DNA from: Oscheius onirici
Taxonomy: Eukaryota > Nematoda > Chromadorea > Rhabditida > Rhabditidae
Direction: 5' to 3'
DNA length: 64,000 nucleotides
NCBI GenBank assembly: GCA_932521025.1
Contig: OW051471.1
Coordinates: 8,494,001-8,558,000 of the forward strand
Position numbers and translations under genes: made by a program. This document shows, piece by piece, positions 38,633 to 50,241 of the stretch. The stretch's first letter is position 1; every line of letters starts with the position of its first letter. The notes under the pieces were generated by a model that saw nothing but the letters and a program-made list of their open reading frames with translations, had not been told where the DNA came from and did not search any database.

Positions 38633-39169
38633 CGGTATACCACAAAATCAAATGGTTCTTTCCGATGCGGTTTGGAGGCGATTATGCAAAAGAGCTCGTC
38701 GACGATAGGCGAGAGCTCGGGACAACGACTGGACAGGTAACCGAACAAACGGCCACTTTAACCGGAAAAATGACATCATTATTGTTTTTGAAATACAGTG
38801 GAAGTAGCTGTGAGCGTCTGATAGAAATCTAAATGAGGTTGTTGACGGTCTGATCGAGAGACCAGCGTAAACGGTCTTTTAAAGATTCGCTGCAGAGGGC
38901 TTTCCCAAGGGAAATATCAATTGTTAGAAGGTTTTCTCGCAGTTTTATATGAGAAAGATATGTTTGCCTGTCTGTACACCAATGACCACCAGCGTGACGT
39001 ATCTGATGGCTTTTCTTTCCTTTTGGAGTTTGTGGAACATCTTGTTTATCCTTGAAATTCGCAGACTGGCGAGCCTAGTATTTCTCTGACCTCAATCGAT
39101 TTTTCAACAATTTCTATCAACAACGAGCAACAATTTATTTCAACAATATGAGAAGAGATAGTACAGGAT
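38633..39169. other. Intergenic, orphan gene 3' end to bestrophin start
   Basis: About 540 bp between two minus-strand genes. A short ATG frame near 39032 (MFHKLQKERK) ends within about 30 codons. I see no convincing exon; probably bestrophin promoter. Confidence 0.5.
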
Positions 39170-40399
39170 TTACTGGGAGAGAATCTTGTATTGTAAGGGA
39201 TCGAGACAATCTTGGAAAGCCTCAATAGGGTCAGTAACTGAAGAACAGATAATATTGCTCTTCTCAAAGACCACAACCAGCTTTTCACAAAGATCTGTCG
39301 AACGGTGCAGAATGTAGAAGGTCGACTTGGCGACATTCATTGGCAGCTCTTTCTTGGGCAGACTGGAAAGGACACTGAGCTCGTGGAACTTTTTGGAATA
39401 GAAAAGAGAAGCTTCTAAGCCGTCTAGGACCTCATCTTTGGACATCGTCGGCACTCTCATAAACCTCCCATACTTTAATTCTCTTCTTCCATCTCTCTAT
39501 TCCTTAAACCTCAAACCCTTCAAAATATCCAAAACACTTACAAAAAGAAAGGCATTGATATCTCCTGCTTGAATCATACGAAAGTCGATTGTGAACGTGG
39601 TGTGTTTTAAAGTTAAGAGTTCTTCTCGTCCAAAATCTGTTTTGGTGAATTTAATAGCCACGTTAGCCGGAATCTTTTCAAGCAGAGAATACTCTTTTTT
39701 GATCAAGTAATGTTCCTGGATAGTAGAGATTGTCTTCACTCGCAGACCCTGCAAAATACTGTAGAGGAAGAGCATTGCAAACCTACTTCGAACAACTTTT
39801 TTACTAGTTCAGTTTGTTCCTCTTCACCGAGTGGATATAAGTACACTAGTTCCCCCTCTTCCAGTCCTGTATTTCGGGACGGTGATTCCCCTCGTTTCAG
39901 CCATCGCGACCAATTTGTCAAAAAACTCGGAGTATAGACATTTGCAGTATACGAGTCTGTTTGAAAGTTCAGATGTTTAACGAGGAATCTGAAGTGTTTT
40001 GTATCTTCGTGGTCAAGTAGAATGGTTTGATATGGGGCACAAGGAATTTGGGCTTCAGTCATAATTAACCATCCTTCGTTCTGAAAATATAATGCAGGTA
40101 GAGTATTTAACACGTACTGTTTCTTGAAGAAATTTTACAACGACAGTTGGTCCTTTCTTTAGTTTTGAGAAGGCTTTTAGAAAAAGTTGTTAGCACTCAT
40201 CAATCTCACAAATGAACGAGCATTCATCTGAAAATTCAATTTTAAATCATTCTGTCTAGTATTTCTCTCGCATACGTTTTGTTAGAACGGAGGAATAAAC
40301 AGGAGTGGAAAATTCGGAAACAAATATGATGCGACCAACCTTTTTGCTCAAAGCCGGAAAAAGATCTTCTGGTACTTCTTCTAACAGAAAAGGACCCAT
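39170..40399 (-). CDS. Unrecognised protein, 333 aa
   Basis: Six exons: 40399-40276, 40227-40210 (18-nt microexon), 40173-40118, 40080-39787, 39748-39542, 39472-39170. All phases agree and the sum is divisible by three. The start ATG lies 3 nt after a TTTCCAG acceptor. The product has no signal peptide or clear membrane segment and is a mixed alpha/beta-looking, Lys/Glu-rich soluble protein (features: RIIFVSEFSTPVYSS, TNWSRWLKRGE, TTFTIDFRMIQAGDIN, LDGLEASLFYSKKFHEL). I do not recognise a family and see no catalytic motif. Introns are 36-38 nt where measured. Good exon structure and codon use argue that it is real. Confidence 0.7.
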
Positions 40400-40865
40400 C
40401 TTCTGGAAATACAAAAAATCAAAAAAATGAGATGAAGGTAAGCATTCTTCGGAGAGACTGATTCAGAGTCTGCAAGGACGGACAGTTATAAAAAGCCGTA
40501 ATTGGCAGTGTCAAATTTACTTATTCGACGGAACAACATTTGACAGTTATTGATTTTTCGAACTAGAAACCTGGACTGCCTCGCACTAATTGCGGAAGTT
40601 CCGATGAAGAGAAACAGTCCAACTAACACTATTTGCAACCGGTGCCAACGGTCAGCTGCAATTGAACAGCTGCAATTCAAAAAACTGTTACAAATGTATG
40701 CAAGCGACGTCTTGACAACTCCAAACATTCAGGTTTCTTTCCTGCTTCGGATTCTCGGATGTCCTTGAGCAAACCAGCATGCAAACACTCTAGAATCTCT
40801 CCTCCCTTTTCCCTGATTGTGTTCCCTACTCCAGCTGCGAGTCAGTTGTTTCCGTTTCTTTGTCT
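40400..40865. other. Tract upstream of the 333-aa gene
   Basis: Contains the TTTCCAG acceptor of the 333-aa gene and two weak minus-strand frames that may be exons linked to the ORF at 41133-40866. Otherwise nothing seen. Confidence 0.35.
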
Positions 40866-41133
40866 CTAGAGCTTCTTGATTGACTTGACGTATTTGAAAA
40901 AATCTCTCGCTCGTGAGTAGCCAAATAAGGATGTCGGCAGGTGAATCCAATCTGTTAGGACGGAAAGAATTAGGTTCACGTTTGCGAATGCAGACATCTG
41001 TTGCCGACTCGTTCCAACAAACCAATGTGCTTCTTTGAACCTACCACGATTGAAAATCTCTCTCAAATAATCTGACCAAACACATAATTTAGTCCATACT
41101 TTATGCCATCCAGATTCATACGCCTACTAAGCC
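40866..41133 (-). CDS. Unassigned coding-like ORF, about 80 codons
   Basis: Open frame from a double TAG to TAG 40866 with protein-like composition (Trp-rich start, then NLILSVLTDWIHLPTSLFGY, basic end FFKYVKSIKKL). No ATG in frame; a GTAG|GCG acceptor could open it as an exon. Further coding-like minus-strand frames lie at about 40850-40740 and 40670-40560 (VLVGLFLFIG). These may be exons of one small membrane-protein gene, but I could not phase the joins. Confidence 0.3.
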
Positions 41134-41359
41134 CATTTTCTGATTTCTGTTGCGTAAAAATGCCTTAAAAAGTCTCTTTAAAAAGAAATAACACAGCACT
41201 CCTAATCACAATTCACGTTATTCTTAGCACACAATTAGTTTCAGTTTCTAGAGCTCAATCTTTTTCGAGAAGTATCTCGGTCTGATTTACGCTTTGTTTT
41301 CTCGCCTTCTAGAAGGTCCAATTAGTCGAAGCATAGCGTCATATTTCAGGCATAGAGGC

Positions 41360-43085
41360 ATGATCTTCCGAGAGCTCCTCGCTCTCTTCCTTTTTGTCGT
41401 TTTTGTCCACTCTTATGGTAAGTGTCCTTAACTTGGAGAGAGCGACAAAACACAATTTGCATAGCAGATTCCCGAGACCAAAAAGTACGAATCTTTCAGC
41501 GATCAAAGAAGCGCTGCTCAACGATGTTTTCGAAAAGTACGACAAGAGAATTCTGCCCTCAAAGGTCGAACCAGTCCTGGTGAACATGAGCATCGTTTTG
41601 GGGATTCTTATTGAATTGGTAGGTTCTTGAAAAAAGAGGGGAGAGAAATGAGATTTAGAAGGAGAACGAGCAGCTTTCCTCCTACGTAATAAGTCATACA
41701 CAGCGTTGGGTAGACGAGAGACTTCGCTGGAGGCCAGACAAGTACGGGGGTCTGACCGAGATCATTGTTCCTCAGAGTCAAGTCTGGTTGCCGAAGGTCT
41801 TTGTCTACAACAGGTACGAGTTATATTTTAGAACGAGTAAAAAGTTAAGCAGTTTCTAAACTTTTTTTGTTGAGCCTATGTCATTTTACGGCCAATTTCA
41901 GTGTTGAGACCAAAGAAATGCTAACTCCAAGCCGATCAGACGTGAGAGTCTACAGCGATGGCCGAGTTAAGATCAACATTCCACAATACGTTTCGGCCAT
42001 TTGTCGGATTGAAACTCAGGCGTTTCCGTTTGATTGTCAGGTAGATTTCTATCGCATTATTCCTTCATAAGAACACATTTAGTTCTGTGCCGTAGCTTTG
42101 GCCTCTCCCCTTCTGAACGTGAATGAAATGGTCGTAGAGACAAGTCAACCACACAAGGATTCTTACTTTACTGGCAATGCCGAATGGCGCCTTTTCAACG
42201 TCTCCGTCCGTCACATGAACTTCATGGAAGAGGGCGAATCCAGAGTCGAAGTCCACTACATTTTCCATCTTCAACGGAGACCAATCTACTACATTACCGT
42301 CATTGTCGTGCCAACCTTTTTGATATCGGCTCTCTCCATACTCGGCATCTTCTCTCCAGGGTCGTCTGATGGCCCACGTAATGAAAAAGTCTCTCTGGGA
42401 TTGGGAAGTTTATTGGCGATGACAGTCCTGTTGGGAATTGTGGCTGGAGCGATGCCTAAAAGTAATTCTATCCCACTTCTAGGTAAACTTTTTTCACTTT
42501 TTCCTATATTTACAAATTCAGGATATTACATCCTCATTGTGATTTGTCTGTGTGCCGTGGCTGTCTCTATTTCAATGGCCTTCCTAGCAATTAGCAGACA
42601 AAATATTTCCAAGGGTTTGTTTTTGATTTTCTCCTAAACAGTATTTTCAGAACGCCTCCCATCTAGTCTCATGTTGAAACTCCTCTTTTTGTCTCTGACT
42701 CCCAAAAAGAGACGCTCTACTGTCTTCCAGTCTGTTCTGGCTAATGGACATTGTGTGCAGTACACTCCAATTGATGACTCTCCGCTTTTCAAAGGAAAAG
42801 AAATCCCAAAACAATTGGCTTCAATCTGTGCTTTTCTTGAAGAAATCGCAGCCGCTCAGAGGTCTGCCAAGCGGAAGGCTGAACACAAACTTGCTCATGT
42901 GCTGGTACTGTATATCTTTTTTTTTCAAAACTCATATTCAGGTGAAGAACGAATGGGCCCGAGTATTTTCCCGTTTCGACTACTTCTTCCTCTTTATTTT
43001 CGAATTCCTGAATCTCGCTGCTCTGGCAGTTTTTCTCCAAGCCGCTTATCTACCCATTCCCGAGCTACGCGAACAATTGCTGTAG
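41360..43085 (+). CDS. Cys-loop ligand-gated ion channel subunit, 453 aa
   Basis: Eight exons: 41360-41417, 41500-41618, 41659-41813, 41902-42040, 42083-42482, 42522-42614, 42651-42904, 42942-43085; the total is divisible by three. Signal peptide (MIFRELLALFLFVVFVHS), extracellular ligand-binding domain with WRPDKYGG-type and VWLPKVFVYN segments, and a Cys-loop C-x13-C ending FPFDCQFC. Four membrane helices: M1 YYITVIVVPTFLISALSILG, M2 EKVSLGLGSLLAMTVLLGIV, M3 YILIVICLCAVAVSISMAFL, M4 near FDYFFLFIFEFLNLAALAVF. Glu precedes M2 and no Pro-Ala-Arg is present, which suggests a cation pore. No vicinal Cys pair is visible in loop C, so it is not a typical nicotinic alpha. The ligand is unknown. 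An acceptor ends 10 nt before the ATG. Confidence 0.9.
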
Positions 43086-43856
43086 TTTCCTTGTAGGGAG
43101 AGATCAAGAAACATATACGAGTAAACCGTGATATCTGTCTTTTCTTGACTTTGAAATGGTTCAGCACAGACGATAAGCAGAGTTGCTGACGCTAGCAGGA
43201 ACAAAAAAAGGTAACTATAATGGTTTCAAGACCACAGATTACAAGCAGTTAAAGGATTGATATGTGATTTGTACAGATTCAAAATGGACGCGAGAATGTC
43301 ATAACTTTCTGGCGATCAGTTTGCTTTTAGTTATAGCCTAAGCATTTGAAAAGAGTTATCACTCTCGCTGTGCATCCTCAGTTGGGCTGAGGATGTCATA
43401 ACTTTCCTTCCTAGTTACATTTGCATCGAACTTGGATGTTCGTTCCGCCCCGAAAGCGAAAAGCGGCGATTGTTCTGCGGAAAAATAGTCCCGCCCCAAT
43501 CAGAAATAGTTGAACACAAGTCATGATAGCCGGTATTTCTCTATTTGACATTAATTTTGAACACACCTGATTGGCAAAAAAAAATTCGGTCTGAAGGTCA
43601 TAGACTGGTTAGGAGATTTTTTCGTAGAGGAAAACTTGGACAGGTCAAAGGGTGTTTCGTGCTAGACGGAAGGAAGCAATGTTATCAGTCCAAATCTTGA
43701 AGCTTCCGATCATGTCCTCACGTGCCCAAGACCATGTTTGCCCCTCCCCGTCAGTCTAATCAGTGCGCGATACCCCGACAAGGTGAGGAGGTTCCAAAGA
43801 ACTTCTTGTTGACACCGTCCGTCTGAGATATCACCTGGTATCTTTTCAAATCTAGG
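43086..43856. other. Intergenic, channel gene to multicopper oxidase
   Basis: 770 bp. The word ATGTCATAACTTTC occurs twice, near 43297 and 43395. No coding frame recognised. Ends at the TCTAG acceptor of the oxidase. Confidence 0.5.
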
Positions 43857-46800
43857 ATGTTTCTTCTGCTTCTACTGACAACTGGATGTCATGCCTACCA
43901 ACGGTATGCGGATCCCGTGGTAGTAGCTGTACCGAATGCAGTGAGTTTTCCTTTATTTATCAATTGCAATAGGGGCAACAAAGTGAAACGTTTACAAGCT
44001 TGTTAGTTATCTTGTGTTCTAACTGTAAAATTGGCTTGTTCCACAAAGTTGTCAGGTTACTCTCTAGGGGAACCTTAAGATTTTTGTAAACTGATTTCTT
44101 TGGGGAATGGAGTTTGAGGCAAACGATCAGAGAAAACAATAATCTCAAAATGATATCAATTTGTGCCCAAGATTAAGTAACTGGGAAATGTTCTTTCTTT
44201 CCTTTCTTTCGTTTAACAACACAAAAGCTCAAAAAGCCGGTTTCTCTATAGCTCACAGTTCAAAAGAGAACATAATTTCTGAACGTCTAGTCGCTGTGCT
44301 CTTATCATTTTACAGCTGACATCAGTCTTATTGACATTCTCTTCATGAGACTGAGAAAACAAGGATGAACATTAACAAATTATCTTGAGACAAACAATTT
44401 ATTCATGACTCGGTGTGCACGGAGTCTGTGTCCACTGCAACACTGATAGCTTGAGCCGATAAAAAGTTAATCTGATATTGAACAGACAAACGACACTTAG
44501 TAGACAATTAACTGGTGCTGCAGTTCGGAGAAACACGTTGTGGGATAAAATCGAAAAATTTCTATAATCAATAGCAGCTCCTGTGTTGTGTTTCTTTTTT
44601 GGACAAAATGTTGCTAGGGCATTTGTTTATCTTTCGTGGCAGGGGTATATTGTTCCCTACAGACTACGGAAAGTCACAGTGACAAATATCGGATAGCCAC
44701 CTGAACTTTTGGTTAATCTTCCTCTCTAAAAACATTTTGAGCTTGCCCGATTTCACAGCTTGCTTGGACTTTATCAAAACAGTGATTTTCAGAATGGAGT
44801 CTACGAGTTCGACATGGTAGTCACGAAGAAGCTCACAATGTCTTTCCACAACGACAACATGTGGCAACATGGCACGCCCGTAGACTATCACCCCAGCAAG
44901 GTTAGTCAGTTTTCTGCCAAACAGGAGGCTTATCGTGAAATATTTCTGTTATCACAATAAGAACTGTCGTAAGCCAATATTTAACAGACAGTTGCTGTTG
45001 ATAAAACAATTTGGTATTTTAGAAAGTATGGACCAAAAGAAATCCGGATCAGGTCGTGGATTGTTTTGACAACTCGACGATGTTCCCGGAAACGAATGAC
45101 GGAGATGCCAATGATCTAGACGATGTTCTTGTTCTCGATGGGCTTCACAAAAGAGTGATTGCGATCAACGGAGTCACGTAGAGTTATGAAATTCAGCAGA
45201 ACAAAACTCTTTTTCAGACCTGGTGTACCTATTGTCGTTCCCATTGGAGCTGAGGTTTTGATGAAAGTTAGGAACAGTATGCTTGTGCGTCCATATATTT
45301 TTTTATAATCAGGTTCATTCAGATGGCCGCGGTGACTATCCATGTTCACGGTATCGACAAGAAGAACATGTGGTACACTGATGGAGTTGCTTTCGTTCAA
45401 CAGTGTCCGATAACTAGTACCAATTAGTGAGTTCGCTATTTTTTGTCTTTTGAATTTTATTTCAGTTACGAGTATAGATTCATTGCTGACAACGTGGGAA
45501 CTCATTGGTACCACGGTCATCTGCAGAGTGACCGAGGAGATGGAATGATTGGAGGTATAGTCACATTTTCATTTTTCAAACAAACTACTTCAGGTTTCAT
45601 TGTGGTCGATCCAAAAGACAGATCGGTGCCTGTGAACAAGAACGGAACTCGCGTTGTTCCCTCCAGAGAATACTCTGTGATTCTTCAAGACTGGGCCACG
45701 AAAACTTCGGAAGAAGCTTGGATGCAGCTAGACGACAAGACCATGAAATGGATGTACGGTTATGACGACTTTACTCAGTGCTGGCAACCGACACGAACAG
45801 AAGACGGTGGAAATGTTGGAGGGGCTGTCCCGATTTCGGCCATCACGATCAACGACAAAGGATGGTTCAATCAAGATGATATACAGAAGCAGCCTTTCAA
45901 CCTGCCACTGGAGCGTTTCAAGATCAATCCTAGTCAGTTCTTCCATTGACAATATACTGGTCGTTGTTTAGACGAGCAAGTGCTCTTCCGCATAGTCAAT
46001 GGAGGAGTTGCTCAGGAGCTGATGGTTCATGTTGAAGGACATTCAATGACCATTACCGCAGCTGACGGTGAAGAGGTCGTTCCGTATCCAATCGACCGAA
46101 TCATCATCTTCCCCGGAGAACGATACGATATTTTGGTTAAGGGAATTGCTGTGCCTACGAAGAAATCTTACAAGTACGTTGAAAAGAAAATCTAAAGAAA
46201 AATCTAGAATGGTTGTGGAGACAATTCAGTACTACTGGTGGAATTGGACTGTGATGCCTACAACTTACGGAATGGCCTTTTTGGAATACCCCTCGGCTAA
46301 TCTGCAAGAGGACACTTCCACTCCTAATCTTCTGCCAACAGAGTGCAATCCGACCAAACATTGTACTGTTCTGAACTGTCCGTTCAAAGACTACCCCCAA
46401 ACGTATAACTATACCTGTATCAGTTACGATAAACTCGAACATCCTCGTCCCGAGACTATTGACAAGGAAATTCTTCAAGATACGACCTTTGAGTCCGGAT
46501 TTGAGGTAAATTACTTTTATTTGTGCAGAACAACAAGAAATTTCAGGAACATTTTATCAACATGCACTTTGACAGTCACGTCGATGGTTTCAAATACGAG
46601 TTTCCGACGGGAATGCCCTACTACAACCGAGACCGAATGGACAAGATTGCCAAGCCTTGTAATGAGACGGCCTGTCCAAGAGGAGCTAACAAGTACGACC
46701 GGGCCTGCAACTGTTTCTTCCACAAGAACCACACTCTGAATAATATCGTCCAGTTGACGATCTACAATATGGGAACCGGAGGATTCTTGGGAAGTGGCTA

Positions 46801-47364
46801 TGCTCATCCCTTCCACGTTCACGGAACTCACTACTATGTTATGAAGGTAAGAAGTTTTCAAAGCCCAGAAACACGAATGACAACTCATATTGTTTTCAGA
46901 TCGGTTGGCCTTCTTACAATTCGAGTGGAATGATTTCTGCTCTCAACCCAGATATCAACTGTAGCGGACCGGACGCTGTTTGTGATGGTGCCTCATGGAG
47001 AAATCCGTCATGGTTGAATGGAGCACTCCCCGGAATGAACACCAAGAATCCGACCTTCAGAGACACGATCACTCTCCCCGTCGGTGGATACATCACAATT
47101 CGATTCCGAGCAACCAATCCCGGCTGGTGGTTTGCTCACTGTCATCTGGTTCTACATCATATGGGAGGAACTGCCTACGCGTTCAAAGTCGGAACAGACG
47201 ACCAGATTCCTGCTCCTCCTCCTGATTTCCCTCACAGCTGCGGATACTATGAGATGCCAAGTCTTCAGAGTCAGCAACTACCAGCTACAACCGTTCCGAA
47301 TAATTTAAACCGATATCTTAATATTTTAGCTATGTTTTCTATTTTATTGGCATTATGGATTTAA
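43857..47364 (+). CDS. Secreted or membrane-attached multicopper oxidase (laccase/ferroxidase-like), 736 aa
   Basis: Eleven exons: 43857-43940, 44793-44900, 45023-45177, 45218-45284, 45323-45426, 45466-45554, 45594-45932, 45972-46173, 46208-46505, 46547-46846, 46900-47364; the total is divisible by three. Signal peptide MFLLLLLTTGCHA. Four copper motifs are present: L1 IHVHGIDKKNMWYTDG, L2 HWYHGHLQSDRGDG, L3 HPFHVHGTHYYVM, L4 HCHLVLHHMGGTAY. The type 2/3 centre looks complete. At the type 1 site the axial position after H-x-x-x-G is Thr rather than Met, Leu or Phe. The hydrophobic C-terminus (ILAMFSILLALWI) suggests a membrane or GPI anchor. The substrate (phenols, Fe2+ or ascorbate) cannot be told. 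The acceptor touches the ATG. Confidence 0.92.
43941..44792 (+). other. 852-nt first intron of the multicopper oxidase
   Basis: GTGAG donor and TTTTCAG acceptor. Unusually long for this window; no open frame or repeat recognised inside. A place to look for regulatory elements. Confidence 0.6.
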
Positions 47365-47454
47365 TTATACTTTACCTAGTAAATATCCAATTGAAAGATT
47401 TCCTCGAAAAACGTTTGCCATCCCGTGACCGTCTTATCATCTGTTCAGTGCAGC

Positions 47455-49912
47455 ATGGTTGCCATGCGGTGGCTTCTGCTCTCTGTTCTATTTTCCCTAA
47501 CTTCTGCTTCTCGTGATTTCCATGTTGACTACGCCGGAAAGCAGTTTATTCGAGATGGGCAGCCTTTCCGGTAATCACACTTTTCTTTGTTTGTGAATGT
47601 TGTACAGGTACATCTCCGGTTCAATTCACTATTTCCGCACACATCCTGCCCAATGGGAAGCTCGTCTTCAAGCTGCTCGGGCTGCTGGCTTGAACGCTAT
47701 TCAAACCTATATTCCGTGGAACTTTCACGAAACACTGAAGGGACAGTGGGTGAACTTGGCACTGCTTATCTAGCGAAAGCTTAAGATACGACTTCTCCGG
47801 TCCGAAAAACTTTACCCAGTATTTTCTGCTAGCGCAGAAGTACAATCTTTCGGTGCTCGTGAGACCAGGACCGTACATTTGCGCCGAATGGGAAAATGGA
47901 GGGCTTCCGTATTGGCTATTGAAGTACCCAAACGTTTCTCTGCGTAGCTCTCAGACTGAGTAGGGGATTAAGTGGTTGGAACAATTCGATGTTTCAGTTT
48001 CTTGCGAGAAGCTCTCGGCTGGTGGGATGTTCTCTTGCCCCTCCTCAAGCCCCTTCTTTGGAACAATGGCGGGCCAATTCTCATGACACAGGTGGAGAAA
48101 TGACAGCTACCGTATAAAAAGAGCTTTAGCTCGAAAACGAGTACGGAAGCTACGGTTGCGACAAGACGTATCTCAACGCTTTACGTGACAAGGCTCAAGC
48201 GCAACTTGGTTCCGATGCTGTTCTCTACACGACCGATCCTCCAGAGGTTTTGTGACATTTTCATTGAGACTATCCTAAAGGTACAGGTCATCAAATGTGG
48301 AAAGATTGACGGCGTTTTCGCAACTGTCGATTTCGGAGAACGCGGTCTGGCTCTTCATGACGAGTACTTCAGCCTACAAGCAGCCGAAAATGGAGGAGGT
48401 AATGGGAGTCAAAAGACCAAATTAAGTGTTCAGGTGGACCTCGTGTGAATTCTGAATACTACCCTGGATGGTATCTCACATGGGGAGAGAAGAAGCCCTA
48501 TAAGGACTTTTCTACCAGCTCTGGTGACTATTGCCTTTAGTCTTTTTATCAAGTTTTCTAGTGTTGGAAATGACGGAAATGCTGTACAAGCAGAACGCCA
48601 GCTTCAACTACTACATGTTTCATGGCGGTAAGTAACGCCTGGCGTGTCACGTAGAGGTTCGATGAAAGAGCTCAGTGGTAGAGCAGTTGATTTGCAATGA
48701 GCTCCAATAGTTTTTTCCTTTACCTCTGTGTCGAGTACGTTACAGGTACCAACTTTGGCTTTTGGAATGGAGCAGAATATGCAGGAGGATTGGCAAGTTC
48801 AAACATTCATTTGACAATGAAAAAGTACAGATAACCAGCTACGACTACTGGGCTCCACTACAAGAACCAGGAACCGTGTCGGAGAAATACACGACTATCA
48901 GAAACTACATTTCGACAATCAGAAACTGGTCGAACCCTCCATTGCCAGTTCCGGCAGCCCCGTTAGTTTATCTCTTATCATTTTAAACACAGTTTTAAAG
49001 ACCTACCATCTCCGGAAAAAACGTTGCTCTTGCAAAATACGGAAACCTTCTAGACTACCTTCCCAATCTCATCACTCCCTCTCAATGTGTGTCCGGTCGA
49101 GCCTCATTTGAGGACCTTGACCAACCGTTTGGCTTTGTTCAATACAGCTACAAGCTTACCAAGAAGCTTGACAGAATCAGAGGAGAAGGAATTCACGATT
49201 TTGGTTATGTCTTTCTGAACGGAAAGTTTGTGGTAAATGACTAAATGTACTGCTCATTGCTGTGTTTAAGGGAATGCTTTCGCCCCATTTCAAGCATAAG
49301 AAGGTGACAGAACTGGTGGTTTCCGCTGTTATCGGAGACACCATTCTGATAATCGTCGAAAGTCAAGGAAGACTGACATGGGAGACTGCTAAGGACTACA
49401 AGGTTTGTTCTATAATTACCAGAAATATCATTATTTAGGGTCTCCTAGAGGATGTCCATTTTGACAACACTGCGGTTTCACCCGATACGTCTTGTCCCAT
49501 TAACATCGACTCACTGCCAACAAACATTCAGCCTCAGTCTACGGTAAGAACTCAGCTAAAACAAGACTCACACACTTCAGGTAACTGCTCCATTCAATTC
49601 TGGAGACATCTGGTTCGGTCAATTTGCTGCCTCTCGTTCTGGTGACACCAACATCGATATGTCTAACTGGGGAAAGGGAGTCGTCTGGGTGAACGGTTTC
49701 AACATTGGACGCTTCTGGAGCACTCAAGGACCACAGGTTCGTAAACATTAGTTACTTCATGTATTACGTTTTAGATGTCTCTGTTTATTCCCGCCCCAAT
49801 TCTCTCGCTGACAGGATTTAACACGGTCGTGATCATGGACCTTGAAAAGTCCTGGTGTACTAACGCCTTGTACTGCCAATTTGATCTTTTGGCCCAACCG
49901 ATTTCGTATTGA
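47455..49912 (+). CDS. GLB1: GH35 beta-galactosidase (lysosomal GLB1 type), 615 aa
   Basis: Removes terminal beta-galactose from glycans; predicted secreted or lysosomal. Fifteen exons: 47455-47570, 47608-47745, 47786-47959, 47998-48091, 48130-48246, 48287-48398, 48434-48523, 48562-48627, 48746-48792, 48831-48961, 49001-49232, 49271-49402, 49439-49543, 49581-49736, 49775-49912; the sum is divisible by three. Signal peptide [19 protein letters not shown]. Hallmarks: [32 protein letters not shown], acid/base Glu in [25 protein letters not shown], nucleophile Glu in [10 protein letters not shown], and C-terminal [11 protein letters not shown]. Intron 9 has a GC donor. Intron 8 carries a tRNA-like relic. 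The stop TGA is followed directly by AATAAA (49913-49918). An acceptor lies 6 nt before the ATG. Confidence 0.94.
48661..48706 (+). other. tRNA-like 5' half inside a beta-galactosidase intron
   Basis: Matches a tRNA A box and D arm (AGCTCAGTGGTAGAGC) followed by an anticodon-loop-like TTTGCAA, similar to tRNA-Ala(TGC) or tRNA-Cys(GCA). The T arm and acceptor 3' half are missing, so it is a fragment. Confidence 0.5.
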
Positions 49913-50241
49913 AATAAATATTGAACATCCTTGAGAATTCCTTTCGAGGAGAAACAGATGTTTCCTTTTCCCTTTTGTATACCTTTTCAGAGTTTTTGAT
50001 ATCACATTCCTTTGGAATGCTTTTCCTGTAGGAAAGCAACATCTGAGTCATTGCAAATATGGAAATTGCTTCTATTCTCACCATCATAACAAGGTTTCGA
50101 ATGAGCTTGTTTGTTTGATGTTGAACATAGATCGTGACGATTGATAACATCTTTTACTTTCATTAACGACGTTATGTTTTCTTTAGAAAAATAGAAAGGA
50201 GTACGAAACAGGTTCTCTTCTAGCCCAAAAATACAGTTTCA

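Noticed and set aside
46506-46528. 23-nt intron alternative in the multicopper oxidase
   Set aside because: A 41-nt intron to the next TTTCAG (46506-46546) also keeps frame and matches the usual size here.
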